Assembly: GCA_015066405.1 (NCBI GenBank)
Contig: SVOM01000003.1
Span: 1-64,000, forward strand
Source of the DNA: Oscillospiraceae bacterium
GTDB lineage: Bacteria > Bacillota > Clostridia > Oscillospirales > Acutalibacteraceae
DNA: 64,000 nucleotides
Reading direction: 5' to 3'
Under the pieces are notes generated by a model. That model did not search any database. It saw only the letters and a list, made by a program, of their open reading frames with translations, and was not told where the DNA came from. Below are positions 1-9,153 of this stretch, piece by piece. Both the position numbers and the translations under genes were made by a program. The stretch's first letter is position 1. Every line of letters begins with the position of its first letter.

Positions 1-204
1 GAAACAACCGAAATATTGGGTCTTGATATAGCTTCACTTACAATTCCCGTAAAGCCCGGTCGAAACCTCGCTGTTATAATTGAGGTTGCCGCTATGAACA
101 ACCGACAGAAAAAGCTCGGCTACAACGCCGCCGAAGATTTACTCAATAAACTCGGTATGGGCGATGGCACCGACAAATCGAACACAGAAGTTAAGGCATT
201 TTAA
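1..204 (+). CDS. hprK: HPr kinase/phosphorylase, C-terminal end (5' truncated)
   Basis: The open frame enters from the left edge (codon 1 at base 1) and holds the last 67 residues. The stretch reading [19 protein letters not shown] followed by [11 protein letters not shown] is the conserved C-terminal tail of HprK, the bifunctional enzyme that phosphorylates and dephosphorylates HPr on serine 46 and sets carbon catabolite repression in Firmicutes. The P-loop and catalytic His/Asp lie outside the window. It is followed after 14 bases by glucokinase, so a sugar-status gene pair is cotranscribed. The identification rests on family memory of this tail, which is very distinctive. The start codon is not visible. 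Confidence 0.88.
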   Translation, partial: ETTEILGLDIASLTIPVKPGRNLAVIIEVAAMNNRQKKLGYNAAEDLLNKLGMGDGTDKSNTEVKAF

Positions 205-218
205 AGGAGAAGAAAATT

Positions 219-1166
219 ATGTATTGGTTAGGTATTGATTTAGGTGGAACAAATATAGCCACAGGTGTAGTGGATGAAAATTATAAAATTATCGGTCGCG
301 GTAAAATGAAAACGAATGCCGGCAGAGGTGCCGAGCAAATTGCCGATGATATAGTAACATCCATTGAAATGGCGATTGAGGATGCAGGCATTGATGCTAA
401 GGAAATCTCTTCTATCGGTATCGGTGTACCTGGTGCTATTGACCCCGCAAGCGGTGTTATTGTACGCGCCGAAAATCTTTATTTTAATAACGTTCCGTTA
501 TGCCAAATGCTAAAGGAACGCACCGGTTTTGATTTCCACGTTGAAAACGATGCTAATGCCGCCGCATACGGCGAACTACTCGCGGGTGCGGGCAAAGGCA
601 AAAAGCACTTGATTGCGGTAACCTTGGGTACCGGTGTTGGCGGCGGTATTATTACTGACGGCAAAATCTACTGGGGTCCGTTTGATGCGGGCGGTGAAAT
701 AGGACACACCACAATCGTTGTTGGCGGCGAGACCTGTTCTTGCGGCAACAAGGGATGTTGGGAAGCATACGCATCTGCCTCTGCCCTTATTCGTCAAACA
801 AAATTCGCTATGATTAGAAACAAAGACAGCGTTATGTGGGATATTGCAGGAACGCTTGAGAACGTTAACGGAATTACCGCTTTTGATGCAATGCGCAAGG
901 GCGATAAAGCAGGTAAAGAGGTTGTAGACCAATATATTGAATACGTTGCGGTTGGTGTTTGCAATATGTTTAACATCTTCCAGCCTGAAGTTATTTGTAT
1001 CGGCGGCGGTGTTTCAAAGGAGGGCGAGGTTTTGCTTGCTCCCATAAGAAAATACATTCTTGAAAACGGTTTCTCAAGCAGTGATAAGGTTGAGATTAAA
1101 GCTGCCGAGCTTGGCAATGATGCCGGTATTATCGGTGCCGCTTTCCTTTGTAATTTATATAAATAA
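219..1166 (+). CDS. glcK: ROK-family glucokinase
   Basis: A 315-residue cytoplasmic sugar kinase that phosphorylates glucose with ATP and feeds glycolysis. Visible signatures are the phosphate loop DLGGTNIATGVV near residues 7-18, the catalytic-base region ENDANAAAYGE near 109-119, GTGVGGGI near 138, and the ROK zinc-binding cluster CSCGNKGCWEAYAS near 174-187. The length is normal for bacterial ROK glucokinases. The ATG has an AAAGGAGA ribosome binding site upstream. It sits between hprK and murB, and pfkA lies in the same run of genes, so two glycolytic steps and catabolite control are grouped. Specificity for glucose over other hexoses is inferred from the ROK subfamily. Confidence 0.92.
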   Translation: MYWLGIDLGGTNIATGVVDENYKIIGRGKMKTNAGRGAEQIADDIVTSIEMAIEDAGIDAKEISSIGIGVPGAIDPASGVIVRAENLYFNNVPLCQMLKERTGFDFHVENDANAAAYGELLAGAGKGKKHLIAVTLGTGVGGGIITDGKIYWGPFDAGGEIGHTTIVVGGETCSCGNKGCWEAYASASALIRQTKFAMIRNKDSVMWDIAGTLENVNGITAFDAMRKGDKAGKEVVDQYIEYVAVGVCNMFNIFQPEVICIGGGVSKEGEVLLAPIRKYILENGFSSSDKVEIKAAELGNDAGIIGAAFLCNLYK

Positions 1167-1177
1167 CCGAGGTATTT

Positions 1178-2089
1178 ATGAAAACACAACTTATTTGTGA
1201 TTTTTTAACCCAACACAAATTAACATTTTTAATGAACGAACCAATGAGCCGCCATACCACTTTTAAGGTTGGCGGCAATGCTGCGTTTTTGGTTACTGCC
1301 GAAAGCGCTGATAACGTTATTGCCATTTTTGAGTTTTGCAAGCAAAACGACATACCCTTAACACTGCTCGGCAAGGGCTCTAACGTGTTAGTTTCGGATG
1401 AAGGCATTGATGGTATTGTTTTAAAGCTTTCTGAGCAACCGAACATAAGCGTAGCACCGGATGGCACTATTTGCTGCAATGCGGGTATGTCGCTGACGGC
1501 TCTTTGTGCGACCGCGCTTGAAAACGGACTTTCGGGTCTTGAATTTGCCTACGGAATACCGGGCAGCGTTGGTGGCGCAGTGTTTATGAATGCGGGTGCC
1601 TACGGCGGAGAAATCAAAGATGTTATCGTTTCTGCCACAGCTTTATATAATGGCGAAATCAAAGAAATTAATGCCGAAAATATGGCGCTCGGATACAGAA
1701 CATCGGTTTTCAAAACAAACGGACATATTATACTCTCGGCAAAATTCAAGTTAGTTGCCGATGAAAAAGAAAAAATTAAGGCGCGTATGACCGATTTTAT
1801 TACACGCCGCCGAGATAAGCAACCGCTCGATTTTCCTAGTGCGGGCAGTACATTTAAACGCCCCGAAGGTTATTTCGCAGGGGTCTTAATTGAGCAAAAC
1901 GGTCTTAAAGGCTACAGCATCGGTGGAGCCGAGGTTAGCGAAAAGCACGCGGGATTTGTTATAAACAAATCGAACGCTACAAGCCGTGATATAAAGCAGT
2001 TGATAAAGCATATTCAAGATACCGTTTATAAAAACAATGGTGTGAAACTAGAGCGCGAAGTAATATATTTAGGACGTGGGGAAAACTAA
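1178..2089 (+). CDS. murB: UDP-N-acetylenolpyruvoylglucosamine reductase
   Basis: A 303-residue FAD enzyme that reduces UDP-GlcNAc-enolpyruvate to UDP-MurNAc with NADPH in cytoplasmic peptidoglycan precursor synthesis. The FAD-binding PCMH fold spans roughly residues 25-190, with LLGKGSNVLVSDEG near 66 and YGIPGSVGGAVFMNAGAYGG near 125-144. The C-terminal MurB domain carries the substrate-protonating serine in PSAGSTFKRPEG near 222, which fits the short type II MurB common in Firmicutes. The stop codon abuts the whiA ATG directly. In many Clostridia rapZ and yvcK lie between murB and whiA; both are absent here. Confidence 0.95.
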   Translation: MKTQLICDFLTQHKLTFLMNEPMSRHTTFKVGGNAAFLVTAESADNVIAIFEFCKQNDIPLTLLGKGSNVLVSDEGIDGIVLKLSEQPNISVAPDGTICCNAGMSLTALCATALENGLSGLEFAYGIPGSVGGAVFMNAGAYGGEIKDVIVSATALYNGEIKEINAENMALGYRTSVFKTNGHIILSAKFKLVADEKEKIKARMTDFITRRRDKQPLDFPSAGSTFKRPEGYFAGVLIEQNGLKGYSIGGAEVSEKHAGFVINKSNATSRDIKQLIKHIQDTVYKNNGVKLEREVIYLGRGEN

Positions 2090-2986
2090 ATGTCTTTTTC
2101 GTACGATTCAAAGAAACAAATTTGTGATATTAAGGTGCCCGAATGTTGCCGCCGTGCAGTTTGCTACGGTATGATGCTTTTCGGGCATTTTTTAAAATAC
2201 GATAAAATTTCGGTGCTAACCGATAACCCTTTAGTTCAGAAAAACTTTGAATATTTAATAAAAAAATGTTTTGCAGTAACCCCCACCCTATCTTCTTCAA
2301 ACGGTAAACGGCCTATGTACAAGGCCGAAATTACCGACCCTGAAATTATCTCTTTTATTTTTTTAAAGTTAGGTATTACTGGAGATAATTTTATCAATGA
2401 AATGCTATTAAAACGCGACTGTTGCCGCGATGCATTTATACGGGGTGCCTTTTTATCGTGCGGTCAGTTTTCCGACCCAAACAAAGAATATCGCTTGGAG
2501 TTTCGCGTTAAAAATCCGCAGTTTGCCGATTTTTTGTACGAAATATTATCATCCCGAGGTGTAACACCCAAAAGAACAAAGCGCTCGGGCGCAGATATTC
2601 TTTACTACAAAAACAGCGAGCATATAGAGGACCTTGTAACCATTATGGGCGCAGGCAACATAACACTGCAAATTATTGACCTTAAAATTTTAAAGGAAGT
2701 TAGAAACAACATTAACCGCAAAAATAATGTTGATGATTTAAATTCCACCAAAACCATTGAAGCATCAATAACACAGCGCAGTGCTATAAAATATTTAATA
2801 GATAGCGAAAAGTTTGATGTTTTAGCGGATGATTTAAAGGAAATTGCTCTGCTTCGTATGGCAAACCCCGAGGCATCCCTTACGGAGCTTAGCCGACTTT
2901 GCAGTGTTTCCATCAGTAAATCGGGACTAAACCATCGGCTTAAAAAAATTGTAGAAATCGCTGATAATTTTAAAAACGGGAAGTGA
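2090..2986 (+). CDS. whiA: Sporulation/division regulator WhiA
   Basis: A 298-residue DNA-binding protein of the WhiA family. In Actinobacteria it controls sporulation septation; in Firmicutes it affects division and chromosome segregation by an unsettled mechanism. The N-terminal two-thirds is a degenerate LAGLIDADG homing-endonuclease-like domain, with RGAFLSCGQFSDPNKEYRLEF near 117. The C-terminal helix-turn-helix, TELSRLCSVSISKSGLNHRL, lies near 264-285. It starts on the base after the murB stop and its own stop overlaps the region just before dnaE, so translation is probably coupled. Gene order whiA-dnaE-pfkA is common in Clostridia. Confidence in the family is high; its role in this organism is unknown. 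Confidence 0.93.
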   Translation: MSFSYDSKKQICDIKVPECCRRAVCYGMMLFGHFLKYDKISVLTDNPLVQKNFEYLIKKCFAVTPTLSSSNGKRPMYKAEITDPEIISFIFLKLGITGDNFINEMLLKRDCCRDAFIRGAFLSCGQFSDPNKEYRLEFRVKNPQFADFLYEILSSRGVTPKRTKRSGADILYYKNSEHIEDLVTIMGAGNITLQIIDLKILKEVRNNINRKNNVDDLNSTKTIEASITQRSAIKYLIDSEKFDVLADDLKEIALLRMANPEASLTELSRLCSVSISKSGLNHRLKKIVEIADNFKNGK

Positions 2987-2991
2987 AAAAT

Positions 2992-5900
2992 ATGAGCTTT
3001 GTGCATCTACACCTGCATACCGAGTACAGTCTTTTAGACGGTAACTGCCGCATAAAGGACCTTGTTCGTGCTGCAAAAGAAAAGGGACAAACCGCTGTGG
3101 CTATCACCGACCACGGCGTTATGTATGGTGCGGTTGAATTTTATAAATGCGCAAAGCAAGAAGGCATTAAGCCAATTATCGGATGTGAGGTGTATGTTGC
3201 GCCGCGCACAAGATTTGATAAAGAAAAATTTTATGACAGTGAATATTACCACCTTGTTTTACTTTGCAAAAATGAAACGGGTTATAAAAATCTTATAAAG
3301 CTCGTATCTGCGGGCTTTACCGAGGGCTTTTACAGTAAGCCGAGAGTAGATAAAGAGCTTCTTGAACAGCATAGCGAGGGGCTTATTGCCCTATCGGCTT
3401 GCCTTGCGGGCGAGTTGCCGCGCCTTATTATGAAAAACGAGTATGCAAAGGCAAAGGAATCGGCACTTTGGTTCAAGCGTGTTTTTGGAGAAGGCAACTA
3501 TTATATTGAACTTCAAGACCACGATATTTTTGAGCAAAAGCAGGTAAATGCAAAGCTTATTCAGTTGTCGCGTGAAACCGCCATTCCGCTTGTTGCAACA
3601 AATGATGTGCATTATATCGAAAAGGCGGACAGTGAGGCGCATAAGGTACTGCTTTGCATACAAACGGGCAAAAAGTTAAATGATGAGGACACGCTCGAAT
3701 TTAAAACCGAAGAGTTCTACTTAAAAAGCGAAGAAGAGATGTTAAAAATCTTTTCCAATGTGCCCGAGGCCATACACAATACCGCAAAAATAGCCGAGAG
3801 TTGTAATTTTGATTTTGAGTTTGGTAAAATAAAGCTACCCTATTTTGATATAGGAGAGCAAGACCATTATGAATATTTCCGCAAAAAATGCTATGAGGGG
3901 CTATACAAAAACTATGGTAGCAACCCCGAGCAAAAGGTAATTGAGCGACTCGAATACGAGCTTGAGACCATAAACAAAATGGGCTATGTTGATTATTATT
4001 TAATCGTTGCCGATTTTGTTAATTATGCCAAAACACACGATATTCCCGTAGGTCCGGGGCGTGGTAGCGGTGCGGCAAGTATTGCGGCATACTGCGTTGG
4101 TATTACGGGAATTGACCCGATAAAATACAACCTGCTTTTTGAAAGATTTTTAAACCCCGAACGCATATCAATGCCCGACTTTGATATAGATTTTTGCTAT
4201 GTTAACAGGCAAAAGGTTATCGATTATGTAATAGAAAAATACGGTACTGACCGTGTAGCACAAATAGTAACATTTGGCACTATGGCGGCGCGTGCGGCCG
4301 TTAGAGACGTTGGCAGGGTTATGGATGTGCCTTACGCCGTTTGCGATAAGGTTGCAAAGCTTATTCCGCAGGAGCTTAAAATTACTATTCCTGCGGCACT
4401 TAAAAAATCAGCCGAGTTAAACTCACTTTACCAAAATGATGCCACTGTCAAAAAGGTTCTTGATATGGCGATAAAGCTTGAAGGCTCGCCACGTAATGCA
4501 TCAACTCACGCGGCAGGTGTTGTAATTTCCGACAAGGCGGTTGATACTTATGTTCCCCTTGCAAAAAACGATGAAGCCGTTGTAACCCAGTATACTATGA
4601 CTGCACTTGATGAATTAGGCCTTCTCAAAATGGACTTTTTGGGGCTTCGTAACATAACCATTATTGATGTTACCGAAAAGGCGATAAAAAAATTCAAGCC
4701 TGATTTTGACATAGAAAATATACCGCTTGATGATGCCGAGACCCTTAAAATGATGGCTAAAGGCTATACTGAGGGAGTATTCCAGTTTGAATCTGAGGGT
4801 ATGAAAAATGTTCTCAGACAATTTGTGCCCGAAAATATTGAAGACTTAATTGCAATACTTTCGCTCTATCGCCCGGGTCCAATGGACTCTATACCAAAAT
4901 ATATAAGCAACCGCCATAATCCGCAAAATGTAACCTATTTGCACCCGTTGCTAAAGCCCATACTTGAGGTTACCTACGGATGCATTGTTTATCAAGAGCA
5001 GGTTATGCAAATTTGCCGTTCCCTTGCGGGCTATTCCTTTGGCCGCGCCGATATTGTGCGCCGTGCAATGAGTAAGAAAAAGCACGATGTCATGGAAAAA
5101 GAGCGCAATGCATTTATCTATGGCGAGACCGACAGTAACGGAAATGTGATTTGTGAAGGTGCGGTAAAGCGCGGTGTGCCCGAAAATATAGCAAAAGAGA
5201 TATTTGATGATATGTCGGCTTTTGCTTCCTATGCGTTCAATAAAGGACACGCGGCGGCTTACGGCGTAATTGCCTATCGCACGGCATATCTTAAATGCCA
5301 CTACCCCGCCGTTTATATGGCTGCGCTGTTTTCAAGTATGCTTGACAGCACTGGTAAAATATCTCAATACAATTCCGAATGCAAGCGATTAGGGCTTAAA
5401 ATTTTGCCGCCCGATGTTAACCGCAGTTTTGCACTGTTCCACGGAAATAATGATGAAATACGCTTTGGACTTTGCGCTCTAAAAAACATCGGTATGGGGC
5501 TTATTGAGAAAATCATATATGAACGCGAAAGCGGTGGAGAATATACATCGATGTATGATTTTTGTTTGCGTAATGCATCGCGCGATTTTAACCGCCGTGC
5601 GCTCGAAACACTCATAAAAAGCGGCGCTATGGATTCGCTTGAAAAAACACGCAAGCAAATGCTTTATTCCATTGATACGGTGTTATCTGCAGTTGATAGC
5701 GAAAAGCGTTTTCGTATGGCGGGACAAATTAATCTTTTTGATGATTCAGCCACACCGACAGATTTTGCTTTGCCGGAAATAAGCGAGATGCCGCGCTCTG
5801 AACTGCTGCGGCTTGAAAAAGAGGCAACGGGTATGTATTTATCAGGACACCCCGTGGAAAACTATGAGGGCTTTGCAAGGCGCATAGGAGCGGCTAAAAC

Positions 5901-6435
5901 CGAAGATATCTTAGCTGGGAATTATAGAGACGGCCAGCGCGTAACGCTTGTGGCTTTGATTGAAAACATAAAGCCAAAGCTATTAAAAAGTGGACAAATT
6001 TTGTGCTCCGCCACCGCCGAGGACCTTTACGGAAGCATTGATTTAACCATCTTTAATTCTGCGTATATGCAGTATAAGCCTTTACTTACCGAAAATAATA
6101 TTTTGCTTATAAGCGGTAAAATTTCGGAGCGTGAGGACAAGCCTACCGAAATAGTGTGCGACAGCGTTTCGGTTATTGATGATGATAAGCTGATACCCCT
6201 ATCAAAGCGCGATAAAAAGGTTTATATAAAGGTGCCGTCAATAAACTCGGTGCAGGTTGCAAAAATCAAGGAATTATTGCCGCGTTACAAGGGCAACACC
6301 CCTGTTATTTTGTTCTGCGAGGATACAGGTAAACGCTTTGCTGTGCCCGATAGTATGAAAATTGACGATAAAAGTGAAATATACGCAAAAATTTCCGATA
6401 TTGTAGGTAATAATAATATAAAAACTGTTGAATAA
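2992..6435 (+). CDS. dnaE: DNA polymerase III subunit alpha (DnaE type)
   Basis: About 1147 residues. The order is PHP domain first (HLHLHTEYSLLDG at the N-terminus, ITDHGVMYGAVEF near 35), then the polymerase core with PGRGSGAASIAAYCVGIT near 352, the catalytic PDFDIDF near 393-399, the fingers, a helix-hairpin-helix, and an OB fold near residue 980. It synthesises DNA with the clamp; in Firmicutes with PolC, DnaE usually extends primers. I prefer ATG 2992 to GTG 2983, because the GGGAAG at 2977-2982 is then 9 bases upstream. This overlaps nothing, while GTG 2983 would overlap the whiA stop. A promoter for pfkA overlaps the dnaE stop codon. Confidence 0.95.
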   Translation: MSFVHLHLHTEYSLLDGNCRIKDLVRAAKEKGQTAVAITDHGVMYGAVEFYKCAKQEGIKPIIGCEVYVAPRTRFDKEKFYDSEYYHLVLLCKNETGYKNLIKLVSAGFTEGFYSKPRVDKELLEQHSEGLIALSACLAGELPRLIMKNEYAKAKESALWFKRVFGEGNYYIELQDHDIFEQKQVNAKLIQLSRETAIPLVATNDVHYIEKADSEAHKVLLCIQTGKKLNDEDTLEFKTEEFYLKSEEEMLKIFSNVPEAIHNTAKIAESCNFDFEFGKIKLPYFDIGEQDHYEYFRKKCYEGLYKNYGSNPEQKVIERLEYELETINKMGYVDYYLIVADFVNYAKTHDIPVGPGRGSGAASIAAYCVGITGIDPIKYNLLFERFLNPERISMPDFDIDFCYVNRQKVIDYVIEKYGTDRVAQIVTFGTMAARAAVRDVGRVMDVPYAVCDKVAKLIPQELKITIPAALKKSAELNSLYQNDATVKKVLDMAIKLEGSPRNASTHAAGVVISDKAVDTYVPLAKNDEAVVTQYTMTALDELGLLKMDFLGLRNITIIDVTEKAIKKFKPDFDIENIPLDDAETLKMMAKGYTEGVFQFESEGMKNVLRQFVPENIEDLIAILSLYRPGPMDSIPKYISNRHNPQNVTYLHPLLKPILEVTYGCIVYQEQVMQICRSLAGYSFGRADIVRRAMSKKKHDVMEKERNAFIYGETDSNGNVICEGAVKRGVPENIAKEIFDDMSAFASYAFNKGHAAAYGVIAYRTAYLKCHYPAVYMAALFSSMLDSTGKISQYNSECKRLGLKILPPDVNRSFALFHGNNDEIRFGLCALKNIGMGLIEKIIYERESGGEYTSMYDFCLRNASRDFNRRALETLIKSGAMDSLEKTRKQMLYSIDTVLSAVDSEKRFRMAGQINLFDDSATPTDFALPEISEMPRSELLRLEKEATGMYLSGHPVENYEGFARRIGAAKTEDILAGNYRDGQRVTLVALIENIKPKLLKSGQILCSATAEDLYGSIDLTIFNSAYMQYKPLLTENNILLISGKISEREDKPTEIVCDSVSVIDDDKLIPLSKRDKKVYIKVPSINSVQVAKIKELLPRYKGNTPVILFCEDTGKRFAVPDSMKIDDKSEIYAKISDIVGNNNIKTVE

Positions 6436-6456
6436 TTTTAAAGTTTGTTATATAAT
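6428..6456 (+). promoter_or_regulatory. Sigma-A-type promoter for pfkA
   Basis: TTGAAT at 6428-6433 and a perfect TATAAT at 6451-6456 are separated by 17 bases. The -35 box overlaps the dnaE stop codon, so pfkA can be transcribed independently of the upstream operon. Confidence 0.65.
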
Positions 6457-6488
6457 TTAATGTAGTTTGCAAAAAAGAGGTTGATATT

Positions 6489-7451
6489 ATGAAAACTATA
6501 GGAGTTTTAACCAGTGGTGGAGACGCGCCGGGTATGAACGCGGTTGTGCGTTCGGTTGTTAGAAGCGCGATTGCACTTGGAATGAATGTTAAAGGTATAC
6601 GCCGTGGCTATAACGGCCTTATTGAAGGCGATATTATTGATATGAATATTCGCTCGGTGTCTGAAATTATACACCGTGGCGGTACAATTTTATTTACCGC
6701 AAGAAGCCCCGAGTTCAAAACTGAGGAGGGTATAAAAAAAGCGGTTGAAACCTGCCATAGAGAAGGCATTGAAGGCATCGTTGTTATAGGTGGCGATGGC
6801 TCATTTAGAGGCGGTAGAGACTTATCTTTGCACGGTATCCCCTGTGTTTGCGTACCCGGTACTATTGATAACGATATTTCTTCTACCGAATATACCATCG
6901 GTTTTGATACCGCTATGAACACCGCAATGGAAATGGTTGACAAGCTGCGCGATACCACACAGTCTCACGAGCGTTGCAGTGTTGTTGAGGTTATGGGTAG
7001 ACACGCAGGCTGGATTGCACTTGAAACAGGTATTGCAGTTGGCGCAACATCTATTTTGGTGCCCGAGGTTGAATATGATTTACAGCGTGATATTATAGAT
7101 AAAATCAACCGCACAAAAGCCACCGGTAAAAAGCACTTTATTATCATTGTAGCCGAAGGTGTAGGCAAGGTTACCGAGCTTGCTAAAGAGATTGAGGAGA
7201 TTACCGGTGTTGAAACCCGCGCTACCATTTTAGGCCATGTACAGCGTGGCGGCTCTCCAACTCTTCGCGACCGCCTTTTTGCAAGTCTTATGGGTCATGA
7301 AGCTGTTAAACTGTTGAGCCAAGGTATCGGCAACCGTGTTATCGCCTACCGCGAGGAAAAAATTGTTAACTACGATATCTATGAGGCTCTCCAAATGGTT
7401 AAGCCCTTTGATATTGAGGCATACAATATAGCTAATGAAATCTCAATTTAA
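6489..7451 (+). CDS. pfkA: ATP-dependent 6-phosphofructokinase
   Basis: A 320-residue glycolytic enzyme converting fructose 6-phosphate to fructose 1,6-bisphosphate. Motifs include LTSGGDAPGMNAVVR near residue 8, GGDGSFRGG near 101-109 and PGTIDNDISSTEYTIGFDTA beginning at 123, with catalytic Asp127. Gly104 and Gly124 are the residues found in ATP-dependent enzymes; pyrophosphate-dependent relatives carry Asp104 and Lys124. MGRHAGWIAL and the effector-site region follow. The ribosome binding site AAGAGG precedes the ATG. It follows dnaE, has its own promoter-like sequence, and is followed by a hairpin before alr. Confidence 0.96.
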   Translation: MKTIGVLTSGGDAPGMNAVVRSVVRSAIALGMNVKGIRRGYNGLIEGDIIDMNIRSVSEIIHRGGTILFTARSPEFKTEEGIKKAVETCHREGIEGIVVIGGDGSFRGGRDLSLHGIPCVCVPGTIDNDISSTEYTIGFDTAMNTAMEMVDKLRDTTQSHERCSVVEVMGRHAGWIALETGIAVGATSILVPEVEYDLQRDIIDKINRTKATGKKHFIIIVAEGVGKVTELAKEIEEITGVETRATILGHVQRGGSPTLRDRLFASLMGHEAVKLLSQGIGNRVIAYREEKIVNYDIYEALQMVKPFDIEAYNIANEISI

Positions 7452-7460
7452 ATAATTATG

Positions 7461-7490
7461 TAGTGTGGCAGTTTTTCTGTCACACTATTT
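7461..7490 (+). terminator. Probable terminator between pfkA and alr
   Basis: A 10-bp stem (7461-7470 with 7478-7487, one G:U pair) closes a GTTTTTC loop and is followed by TTTGTT. The T-run is short, so readthrough into alr is likely. A GTG at 7465 in frame with alr lies inside this hairpin and is not a credible start. Confidence 0.5.
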
Positions 7491-7506
7491 GTTAAAAGAG
7501 GTTTAT

Positions 7507-8640
7507 ATGGAATTTTTAAAAAGAACATGGGCGGAAATTGACACCGCGGCATTGTTACATAATCTTGAGGTCATAAAGAAAAATGCCGGCAATAAAGAAA
7601 TTATGGCTGTTATAAAAGCCGATGCATACTGCCACTCGGCTGAAACCGTTTCCAAGGTTTTGTGGGAAAACGGCATTCATAATTTTGCTGTTTCTAACAT
7701 TGATGAAGCGGTTGAGCTGCGAGAAATTGGTGTTGGCGGACATATTTTAATTTTGGGCTATACACCTACAGAGTGCGCTGACATATTAGTAAAGCACAAC
7801 ATTTCTCAAACCGTTTATTCCCTCGAATATGCAAAGGAATTATCGCTTGCCGCAGTAAAGTGCCGCAAAACCATTAACGTTCATTTAAAGCTCGATACGG
7901 GTATGGGTAGAATTGGTTTTGACTGCCGAGATGAAAACCTTGTCGGAATAAATGATGCTCTTGAGGCTGCCCGCCTACCCCATCTTAATGCCGAGGGTGT
8001 ATTTTCACACTTTGCCGTATCAGATAATATAAGTGAAGAAGCGCTTAGCTTCACAAAAAAACAGCAAGAGCTTTTTATATCGGCGGTTAATTTCCTAAAA
8101 AGGAACGGAATAGTTCCCCCTATGCGCCACACAAACAATTCCGCCGCATTGTTTACTGCCCACGATGACGGCACAAACTTTTGCCGACCGGGCATTGTGC
8201 TTTACGGCTTAACGGCTACAGGCGCCGCCGCGGCAGAGGAAGAGCTTATCCCTGTTATGACCTTTAAATCGGTTGTAAGCATGGTAAAAACGTTACATAA
8301 AGGCGATACTGTAAGTTACGGCAGGACCTTTACGGTGGATGGTCCCACAAAGGTTGCCACCGTTACTGCAGGCTATGGCGATGGGTATCCAAGGGCTTTA
8401 TCAAACAAAGGCGAAGTTATCATACACGGTAAACGCGCAAAAATTATAGGTCGCGTTTGTATGGATCAGTTTATGGTGGATGTAAGCGATATAGCCGATG
8501 TTAAACGTGGAGATGAGGTTGTACTTTTCGGTAAAAATCTTACCGCCACCGAAGTTGCCGATATTTGCGGTACAATTAATTATGAAATTATCTGCGGAAT
8601 ATCAAAGCGTGTGCCGAGAATAGCCGTGGAAAATAAATAA
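7507..8640 (+). CDS. alr: Alanine racemase
   Basis: A 377-residue fold-type III PLP enzyme that interconverts L- and D-alanine for peptidoglycan. The PLP lysine is in AVIKADAYCHS (about Lys37). The second-base tyrosine is in GDTVSYGRTF near 270, and GRVCMDQFMVDVSD near 318 belongs to the C-terminal beta domain. I place the start at ATG 7507, which has AAAAGAGG just upstream, and not at the in-frame GTG 7465 buried in the terminator hairpin. Normal length for the family. It is followed after 13 bases by mscL, probably in one transcript. Confidence 0.95.
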   Translation: MEFLKRTWAEIDTAALLHNLEVIKKNAGNKEIMAVIKADAYCHSAETVSKVLWENGIHNFAVSNIDEAVELREIGVGGHILILGYTPTECADILVKHNISQTVYSLEYAKELSLAAVKCRKTINVHLKLDTGMGRIGFDCRDENLVGINDALEAARLPHLNAEGVFSHFAVSDNISEEALSFTKKQQELFISAVNFLKRNGIVPPMRHTNNSAALFTAHDDGTNFCRPGIVLYGLTATGAAAAEEELIPVMTFKSVVSMVKTLHKGDTVSYGRTFTVDGPTKVATVTAGYGDGYPRALSNKGEVIIHGKRAKIIGRVCMDQFMVDVSDIADVKRGDEVVLFGKNLTATEVADICGTINYEIICGISKRVPRIAVENK

Positions 8641-8653
8641 AAAGGGGAAAATT

Positions 8654-9112
8654 ATGAAAAAGTTTTTAAACGAGTTTAAGGATTTCATTACCAAAGGCAA
8701 TGTGCTTGATATGGCTGTCGGTGTTATCATCGGTGCCGCTTTCAAGGACATCGTTACAAGTCTTACCAATAACATCATTCAGCCCATTCTCGACCTTATT
8801 GTTAAAACCGAATTTGGTGCAAAGCTTATGCTTAAAGCACCTGACGGCGAAATACCCGGTATATATCTTGAATACGGTCAATTCATTACAGCGGTAATTA
8901 ACTTTTTAATTATGGCTTTTGTAATTTTCCTTATTGTAAAGGCAGTTAAAAAAGCAGAAGAGCTTGGCAACAAGCTTGTAAAATTAGGCAAAAAAGATGA
9001 AGCCGCAGAAGAGCCCGCCGCTCCTACTATAAAAACTTGCCCGTTCTGCAAGAGCGAGATTGCTATTGATGCCACTCGCTGTCCGCATTGCACATCGGTA
9101 CTTGAAGACTAA
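8654..9112 (+). CDS. mscL: Large-conductance mechanosensitive channel with C-terminal zinc ribbon
   Basis: A 152-residue membrane channel that opens under osmotic downshock. The N-terminal helix and TM1 read FKDFITKGNVLDMAVGVIIGAAF, the pore-lining MscL signature (residues about 8-31). TM2 lies at about 76-98 and a basic amphipathic region follows. After residue 128 there is an unusual tail, CPFCKSEIAIDATRCPHC, a four-cysteine zinc-ribbon motif absent from E. coli MscL (136 residues). The tail should face the cytoplasm. GGGGAAA precedes the ATG. The identification of the channel is firm; zinc binding and function of the tail are inferred from the CxxC pairs only. Confidence 0.93.
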   Translation: MKKFLNEFKDFITKGNVLDMAVGVIIGAAFKDIVTSLTNNIIQPILDLIVKTEFGAKLMLKAPDGEIPGIYLEYGQFITAVINFLIMAFVIFLIVKAVKKAEELGNKLVKLGKKDEAAEEPAAPTIKTCPFCKSEIAIDATRCPHCTSVLED

Positions 9113-9120
9113 TACATAAA

Positions 9121-9153
9121 CGAGCGTGAACGAAATGTTCACGCTCGATTTTT
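9121..9153. terminator. Bidirectional terminator between mscL and eno
   Basis: A perfect 11-bp stem (9121-9131 with 9137-9147) with loop GAAAT is followed by ATTTTTT on the plus strand. It lies between two convergent genes and can serve both. Confidence 0.88.

Noticed and set aside
576-932. Antisense frames over glcK, dnaE, eno, the beta-helix genes and others
   Set aside because: They have no ribosome binding site, mirror the codon bias of the real gene on the other strand and match no protein I recognise.
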